From positions 1 to 61,277 of the forward strand of contig JABGPL010000015.1 of assembly GCA_018644935.1 (NCBI GenBank): a DNA stretch of 61,277 bases, read 5' to 3'. The position numbers and the translations under genes were made by a program. Source of the DNA: Calditrichota bacterium. Lineage in GTDB: Bacteria > Electryoneota > AABM5-125-24 > Hatepunaeales > Hatepunaeaceae. Below, one piece after another: positions 56,599 to 61,277 of the stretch. Positions within the stretch are counted from its first letter, which is position 1. Each line of letters starts with the position of its first letter. The notes beneath the pieces are model-generated. The model saw only the letters and a list, made by a program, of their open reading frames with translations. It searched no databases and was not told where the DNA came from.

Positions 56599-57438
56599 AT
56601 GAACGAGATTAAGATAAAACAAGTGCTGTCCGAAGGTGTCAAAGATTTCGTTGTCGAATCACCTGTGATAGCCAAAAAACGAAAGGCAGGACAATTTGTA
56701 ATTGTCCGCATCAATGAAGATGGCGAGAGAATACCTCTCACAATTGTAGATTCAGATCCAAAGGGCGGGACAATCCGTCTCATCTTCCAGGAAGTTGGCA
56801 AGACAACCTGCGCGATGGGTGAACTCGAAGAAGGTGACAGCATACTTGATGTTGTCGGACCTCTCGGAAAAGCTACTCATGTCGAGAAGATCGGTACCGT
56901 TGTCTGCGTAGGAGGTGGAATCGGCGTTGCTCCTGTTTACCCAATCGCCAAAGCCATGAAGGAAGCCGGCAATAAAATCATCTCTGTTATTGGAGCGCGA
57001 AATAAGGATTTGCTGATTCTTGAGCAGGAAATGGCTGACATTTCCGACCAGATTCTCGTTACAACCGATGATGGTTCTTATGGTCGTCACGGATTTGTTA
57101 CAGATGCAATCCAACAACTAATTGATGACGGAGTCAAGATTGACCTCGTCCTGGCAATTGGTCCGGTTGTCATGATGCGAGCTGTCTCCAATCTCACCAA
57201 GAAATACAATGTTCCAACTCAAGTCAGCCTCAATTCGATCATGGTCGATGGAACAGGTATGTGTGGGGGATGTCGGGTTTCTATCGGTGATAAAACGAAA
57301 TTTGTCTGTGTTGATGGACCAGAATTTGACGGCCACCTCGTAAACTACGAAGAATTGATGCTCCGCCAGAAGGCATATCTTCCACAAGAGCGCAAGTCAC
57401 ATAAAAATCACAAATGCCGTATGGAGGGAATGGAGTAA
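56599..57438 (+). CDS. nfnA: NfnA: FAD/[2Fe-2S] subunit of NADH-dependent ferredoxin:NADP+ oxidoreductase
   Basis: 279 residues. NfnAB is a cytoplasmic flavin-based electron-bifurcating enzyme that couples NADPH, NAD+ and ferredoxin. The FAD-binding domain shows RIPLTIVD near residue 50; the NAD-binding domain shows VVCVGGGIGVAPVYPIAKAM (about 100-120). Cysteines C222, C225 and C237 with D217 (DGTGMCGGC...VCVDG) would bind the [2Fe-2S] cluster with three Cys and one Asp, as in NfnA. Close relatives are the sulfide dehydrogenase SudB and PyrK-type subunits, so SudAB is an alternative name. The nfnB gene starts two bases after the stop. Confidence 0.8.
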   Translation: MNEIKIKQVLSEGVKDFVVESPVIAKKRKAGQFVIVRINEDGERIPLTIVDSDPKGGTIRLIFQEVGKTTCAMGELEEGDSILDVVGPLGKATHVEKIGTVVCVGGGIGVAPVYPIAKAMKEAGNKIISVIGARNKDLLILEQEMADISDQILVTTDDGSYGRHGFVTDAIQQLIDDGVKIDLVLAIGPVVMMRAVSNLTKKYNVPTQVSLNSIMVDGTGMCGGCRVSIGDKTKFVCVDGPEFDGHLVNYEELMLRQKAYLPQERKSHKNHKCRMEGME

Positions 57439-57439
57439 G

Positions 57440-58906
57440 ATGACCGAAAGCCCAACAACCGGGAAACCGGGTCCAAATAAAAAAGCGGGGAAAAGAAATA
57501 AACCTAAAAAGCCTAAGGTTCCCCGGCAAGCAATGCCAGAGCAAGCTCCTGAAATACGGAGAAATAATTTCAAAGAAGTTCCGTTTGGTTACCCCATTGA
57601 CACGGCGGTAATTGAAGCAAACAGATGTATTCAATGCAAAAAACCCAAATGCGTTGATGGATGTCCCGTTGGTATAGATATTCCCGGATTTATCAAGGCA
57701 ATTGCCGAGCGTGACTTTGAGAAATCCATTAGGATCATGAAAGAAGCAAATGCTCTTCCCGCTATCTGTGGTCGTGTTTGTCCTCAGGAAGAACAATGCG
57801 AAATCGTTTGCGTCACCGGAATAAAAGGTGAACCTGTCGCCATTGGCAGACTCGAACGATTTATCGCGGACTGGGAACGAGACAGTGGAAATGTTTCTAT
57901 TCCAGACATTCCGGATCCCACGGGACGAAGAGTAGCGGTTGTCGGAGCGGGTCCTGCCGGGCTGACTGTTGCGGGTGAGCTCGCCCTTAAAGGACACAAG
58001 GTCAAGATTTTTGAAGCTCTGCATAAGCCTGGTGGCGTTCTTATTTATGGCATACCTGAATTCCGTCTACCCAAGAGCATCGTAATGGCTGAAGTCGACT
58101 ACGTCAAAAAGCTCGGTGTCGAAATAGAGTATAACGCAATTATCGGAAAGTACTACACCGTTGAAGAATTGCTAACTGAAGAGGGTTATCACTCCGTCTT
58201 TATCGGAACAGGTGCCGGTCTCCCCTATTTCATGAACATCCCCGGTGAGAACCTTAATGGCGTCTATTCTGCCAACGAGTATCTGACACGCTCAAATCTT
58301 ATGCGTGCATATGATTTCCCAAATGCCGATACTCCAATCGCGATGAGTAAAAAAGTCGCTGTCATCGGTGGTGGAAATGTAGCTATGGATGCTGCAAGAA
58401 CCGCGCTTCGCCTCGGGGCTGAGGACGTTTATCTGGTATATCGTCGTGCTCGGGAACAGATGCCGGCTCGCGATGAAGAGATCCATCATGCCGATGAAGA
58501 GGGTATTCAATTTAACCTTCTAACCAATCCTATCAGCATCAATGGTGATGAGGAAGGCTGGGTAAAGAGCATGACGTGTTTACGCATGGAGTTAGGCGAG
58601 CCCGATGCTTCAGGAAGACAACGCCCTGTGCCAGTTGAGGGATCTGAATTTGATCTCGAGGTTGATACTGTTATTGTATCTATTGGAAACGGAGCAAATC
58701 CGCTCCTCCCGGAAGCGACACCAGCTCTTGATACTAACAAATGGGGCAATATCATTGCCGATGATAAAACAGGATTAACTTCAATGAAAGGTGTGTATGC
58801 TGGCGGTGACATCGTAATTGGAGCAGCTACTGTAATTCTTGCGATGGGAGCTGGAAAAGAAGCCGCTGAAGCTATGCATGAGTATATAATGTCTATTGAT
58901 GTTTAG
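57440..58906 (+). CDS. nfnB: NfnB: NADPH-binding flavoprotein subunit (GltD-like)
   Basis: 488 residues, related to the small subunit of glutamate synthase. Residues about 1-35 are a basic, Pro/Lys-rich extension. The two [4Fe-4S] sites are C63-IQC-C71-C75 (CxxCxxxxCxxxCP) and the ICGRVCPQEEQCEIVC motif. The first Rossmann motif is VAVVGAGPAGLTVAGELA (about 165), the second VAVIGGGNVAMDAARTALRL (about 306), and the C-terminal FAD contact is YAGGDIVIGAATVILAMGAG. No glutamate synthase large subunit is adjacent, and the nfnA partner supports NfnB rather than GltD. GGAG just before the ATG lies inside the end of nfnA, so the two are co-translated. Confidence 0.82.
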   Translation: MTESPTTGKPGPNKKAGKRNKPKKPKVPRQAMPEQAPEIRRNNFKEVPFGYPIDTAVIEANRCIQCKKPKCVDGCPVGIDIPGFIKAIAERDFEKSIRIMKEANALPAICGRVCPQEEQCEIVCVTGIKGEPVAIGRLERFIADWERDSGNVSIPDIPDPTGRRVAVVGAGPAGLTVAGELALKGHKVKIFEALHKPGGVLIYGIPEFRLPKSIVMAEVDYVKKLGVEIEYNAIIGKYYTVEELLTEEGYHSVFIGTGAGLPYFMNIPGENLNGVYSANEYLTRSNLMRAYDFPNADTPIAMSKKVAVIGGGNVAMDAARTALRLGAEDVYLVYRRAREQMPARDEEIHHADEEGIQFNLLTNPISINGDEEGWVKSMTCLRMELGEPDASGRQRPVPVEGSEFDLEVDTVIVSIGNGANPLLPEATPALDTNKWGNIIADDKTGLTSMKGVYAGGDIVIGAATVILAMGAGKEAAEAMHEYIMSIDV

Positions 58907-58934
58907 ATACCTGTTAAGTTAGACATACACTTTT

Positions 58935-58995
58935 AAGGCTGTGTTGGGACTGATGTTGCATGGTAACATGTCAGGATAATCTCCCACACAGCCTT
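58935..58995 (+). terminator. Probable terminator after nfnB
   Basis: AAGGCTGTGT (58935-58944) pairs with ACACAGCCTT (58986-58995), enclosing a smaller ATGTT/AACAT hairpin, and is followed by ATTTTAT. The branched structure and T-rich tail fit an intrinsic terminator, and it isolates nfnAB from the following FAD-subunit gene. Confidence 0.6.
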
Positions 58996-59034
58996 ATTTT
59001 ATACTCAAATTAAGACATTGACTTAGAGGAAAAA

Positions 59035-59802
59035 ATGTTTCAAACTACAAAAGAAATAGTTAAACCTGAAAACCTTGCCGATGCACAATCTCTTTATGAA
59101 CCGGGGACAAAGGTGTATTTATCCGGTGGCAGTTACATTTCCGAAGACATACATCCAGAGTTGGAAACATTAATCGACATTAATCATTTAATGGACTGTG
59201 AGATAAAAGAAAATGAAGACCACCTGTATGTCGGTGCAGGTGCGACATTTCAACAACTAATAGAATATTTGGAACCCGAAGGGCTACAGGGGCAAGTTGC
59301 AGAATGTGCTGAGATGTCATGTCCACAAAAAAACTTGCGTAATCAAAGAACTATCGGCGGAGAAGCTGCTTTCGGCCGAACCAATTCCGACTTCATACTG
59401 TGCCTGCATGCATTGAATGTAACGCTGGTGTTCGCCGGTGAGAATAACTCAAAGGTACCGATACGCAACTGGGATGACAAAGGCATTATCACAGGAATCG
59501 AAATCCCATTGAATCCTGAATGCAGGTTTGATGTTCAACGATTTGCTATAGGACCCGCTGATCAGGCATTTATTATTATCTCAGGCATGAAGGTGGGCGA
59601 ACACATTGACATATCAACGGGTGGTGAAGCTTTTGGGGTTGCATCAATTGCAATTACTACTGAGTTATTTACGGATGCCTTTATTGAAGATATCAGCGCT
59701 GATATAGCAGGTTTGTATTTTGAAGATCATTTCGGATCACAGGAATTTAAACGGGGGCTCATTAAATCCGGTATGAAACTTGTAAGAACAAACTTAGGGT
59801 GA
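59035..59802 (+). CDS. Molybdopterin-dehydrogenase FAD-binding subunit, stand-alone
   Basis: 255 residues, GAGGA before the ATG. It matches the FAD subunit of xanthine dehydrogenase/CO dehydrogenase-type enzymes (CoxM/XdhB): N-terminal KPENLADAQSL, KVYLSGGSYI, LIDINHLMDCEI, GAGATFQQLIEYL, and the FAD-binding NLRNQRTIGGEAAFGRTNSDF at about 101-121 (usually RNxxTIGGN; here GGE). The C-terminal domain is short. The molybdenum and [2Fe-2S] subunits are absent on either side, which is unusual, since the three normally form one operon. It may serve another complex or be a free flavoprotein. Confidence 0.8.
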   Translation: MFQTTKEIVKPENLADAQSLYEPGTKVYLSGGSYISEDIHPELETLIDINHLMDCEIKENEDHLYVGAGATFQQLIEYLEPEGLQGQVAECAEMSCPQKNLRNQRTIGGEAAFGRTNSDFILCLHALNVTLVFAGENNSKVPIRNWDDKGIITGIEIPLNPECRFDVQRFAIGPADQAFIIISGMKVGEHIDISTGGEAFGVASIAITTELFTDAFIEDISADIAGLYFEDHFGSQEFKRGLIKSGMKLVRTNLG

Positions 59803-59873
59803 TGGAGAAATCCCACCTTCTTGAGATTGGGGAGATTCGTGAATTGCCCTTACACTTTTCCTAATTATCTCCT

Positions 59874-60593
59874 CTACCAAACCTTCCACATCTCCCCAAC
59901 TCCCTTTTCCGGGGGTGAAATCTTTTTACCAAGTTCTGCCAATCGCTCTTTAACTCCGAATGGTGGCACTGCCATTAGTATAAAGATCGGCAGCATGATG
60001 CAAATACCGCGAAATAAATCCTGTTCTGGAGTTGCTTTAAAATCCAACCTCGCCTTCTGAACTATCCAGACTCCCTTACATTGAACAAGATCTTTGATGT
60101 CTTCTGGAATATCCGGAAACAGAGGTTTCTTGTAAATATTGCCATAATAGAATTCTGGAATTTCTTCTTTGGGAAGGAGGGCGAGATAGTTCCGCCACCT
60201 TTCAGCATTGTCCAAGAGATTTTTTCGCCATCCATCAAGCGGGTCTCTTTTATTAGAACTGACGGCGCAGCCAACCGCCCAACCATTGCGTCCAATTGCA
60301 GTGAATAGCTCAGCAATAGATCCTTTTGCTCCATATGATATGCACATGTGCTCTTTGTACGGTGGTTTATTTGGAGTGAACCTGATATCGTTATTGATGC
60401 GGGAAATTTTGGGTTTTCCGTCGAATTCAGGTACAATTGCTGCAATTGGATCGGACAATCCTGCTGCAACAGCTTTCAACGGCTTGCGAACAGAATCTTC
60501 ATAATGCTTCCTGTTTTCATCAAACCAGGCCTTAGTATTGTTCTCCCACAGATCAGCCATAAACTGAAAAGTATCTCTGCCTAAAGTCTTCAT
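59874..60593 (-). CDS. DUF2461 family protein
   Basis: 239 residues. The N-terminal TFQFMADLWENNTKAWFDENRKHYEDS, split here across the pattern NN...WF...K..Y, and KISRINNDIRFTPNKPPYKEHM near residue 63 are the hallmarks of the DUF2461 (TIGR02453) family. Members are found in many bacteria and in fungi; their biochemical function is unknown. The C-terminal part (LPKEEIPEFYYG, MLPIFILMAVPPFG) also fits. It converges with the FAD-subunit gene with 71 bp between, and the start is ATG at 60593. Confidence 0.8.
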   Translation of the reverse strand: MKTLGRDTFQFMADLWENNTKAWFDENRKHYEDSVRKPLKAVAAGLSDPIAAIVPEFDGKPKISRINNDIRFTPNKPPYKEHMCISYGAKGSIAELFTAIGRNGWAVGCAVSSNKRDPLDGWRKNLLDNAERWRNYLALLPKEEIPEFYYGNIYKKPLFPDIPEDIKDLVQCKGVWIVQKARLDFKATPEQDLFRGICIMLPIFILMAVPPFGVKERLAELGKKISPPEKGVGEMWKVW

Positions 60594-60725
60594 ATATGGT
60601 TACTCGTTTGTTTGAAGATTAGATGGTTGTCTGCCCTACTCATGCAATCACGAAATATACAGGATCCCCCTGACTTTTCCAAACGATCCAAATTAGTCAG
60701 TTTACGAGTAACGCAAAACGTTAAC

Positions 60726-60784
60726 TGGCAGACGAGGGCGTCTGCCAGCACATATCACAAGGGTTGAAAATATTCAACCCCTAC
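60726..60784. repeat. REP-like double hairpin (copy D)
   Basis: TGGCAGACG/CGTCTGCCA (loop AGGG, 60726-60747) is followed by GGGTTGAA/TTCAACCC (loop AATA, 60761-60780) and the foot CTAC (60781-60784). It lies between the DUF2461 gene and the 3' end of the last T9SS cargo gene. The first hairpin ends in GCAC rather than CTAC. Confidence 0.6.
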
Positions 60785-60813
60785 AGATAAACATTCAAAA
60801 TAGCTGCAGAAAA

Positions 60814-61277
60814 TTACTTCACTAACAAGACCTGACTTGTCAATCGTTGTTCACCATTTGAAAGCACAATCCAATAAACACCGGTTGAAACACCTGATGC
60901 ATTCCAATCAATTGTGTGATTTCCAGCTACGTTAAAACCGTTGAAAAAGGATTCGATCTGTCTGCCGGATTGATCGAGGATTAGTATGGTTATGTTTGAT
61001 CCGAAGGGTAATGAATAATTGATACTCGTTGATGAATTAAATGGATTTGGGAATGCGGGATTCAGTGTAAACTGGTTCGCGATTACCCTTGATTCGCCAC
61101 TAACATTATTCTCTTCATCCCCAAAAACAACATCATCGAAGTAGATTTTACCTTCTGAAAAGGGTGCTATTAATTGCACATTAATTGAGGTAACTCCATT
61201 CTGGACATTTACAGAATGAGTTGTCTGCGTCCAGTCGGATGATGCGCTACCGTCGAGTTGAGTCGGCGGCATAACAG
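60814..61277 (-). CDS. T9SS cargo protein, C-terminal fragment
   Basis: The frame runs leftward and is open to the right edge, so the 5' part is missing. About 154 residues are visible. The first half (SDWTQTTHSVNVQNGV, PFSEGKIYFDDVVFGD) looks like the end of a carbohydrate-binding-like beta-sandwich (CBM4/9 type, with the common YFDDVxF ending). The rest is a type A sorting domain: FPNPFNSSTSINYSLP, ILDQSGRQIESFF, AGNHTIDWNASGVSTGVYW and LLVK at the end. The protein is presumably exported by T9SS; its enzymatic part, if any, is outside the window. Confidence 0.8.
   Translation of the reverse strand, partial: VMPPTQLDGSASSDWTQTTHSVNVQNGVTSINVQLIAPFSEGKIYFDDVVFGDEENNVSGESRVIANQFTLNPAFPNPFNSSTSINYSLPFGSNITILILDQSGRQIESFFNGFNVAGNHTIDWNASGVSTGVYWIVLSNGEQRLTSQVLLVK

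Noticed and set aside
57440..58906. Glutamate synthase small subunit (gltD)
   Set aside because: No large subunit is present, and the immediate upstream partner is the FAD/[2Fe-2S] protein typical of NfnA/SudB.

Overview
The window looks like a contig from an uncultivated bacterium of the FCB superphylum (relatives of Calditrichota, Marinimicrobia, Cloacimonadota or Electryonea; the phylum cannot be fixed from sequence reading alone). The pointers are many secreted proteins ending in a type IX secretion (T9SS) type A sorting domain with the YPNPFN motif, a DUF5916 C-terminus, a YfhO-family membrane protein, TTG starts with good Shine-Dalgarno sites, and the standard genetic code. No tRNA, rRNA, CRISPR array, transposase or prophage gene was seen.

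Left flank (1-8.4 kb): the tail of a DUF5916 gene, a Rob-like AraC regulator, and a DHFR-like (RibD_C) reductase read rightward. A sensor histidine kinase, a SAM methyltransferase and a YfhO-like protein read leftward. A small coiled-coil protein with a basic AT-hook-like tail sits under a recognisable promoter.

Centre (8.6-48.9 kb): this is the striking part. Nine head-to-tail paralogues of about 1,153-1,181 residues (called P1-P9 here) fill 8611-40946. All have a signal peptide, a first Ig-like (ASH/BACON-like) domain split by an inserted cassette, a carboxypeptidase-regulatory-like domain, a second Ig-like domain split by a conserved beta-propeller, two GWN modules, an ENMSLLV/WGDD module and a sorting domain. 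The first cassette changes between copies: propellers in P1-P3 and P7-P9, a beta-sandwich in P4, and glutamine-amidotransferase-like domains in P5-P6. Downstream, 41.0-48.9 kb carries small secreted proteins built from single modules of the same set, a beta-helix protein, a decayed copy of it with an in-frame stop, a lipoprotein, and a gene whose only plausible start codon is ATT.

Right flank (49-61.3 kb): a hybrid histidine kinase, a TonB-dependent receptor, mltG and a phosphatase-like exported protein read leftward. An MFS transporter, the electron-bifurcating NfnAB pair and a lone molybdopterin-dehydrogenase FAD subunit read rightward. A DUF2461 gene and the 3' end of another T9SS cargo gene read leftward.

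Small hairpins carrying GTAG/CTAC feet, like REP elements, lie between genes and in one case inside a gene. They extend several apparent reading frames upstream of their true starts. The likely logic of the centre is an expanding family of exported surface or extracellular proteins that keeps one export and display scaffold and varies an N-terminal cassette.
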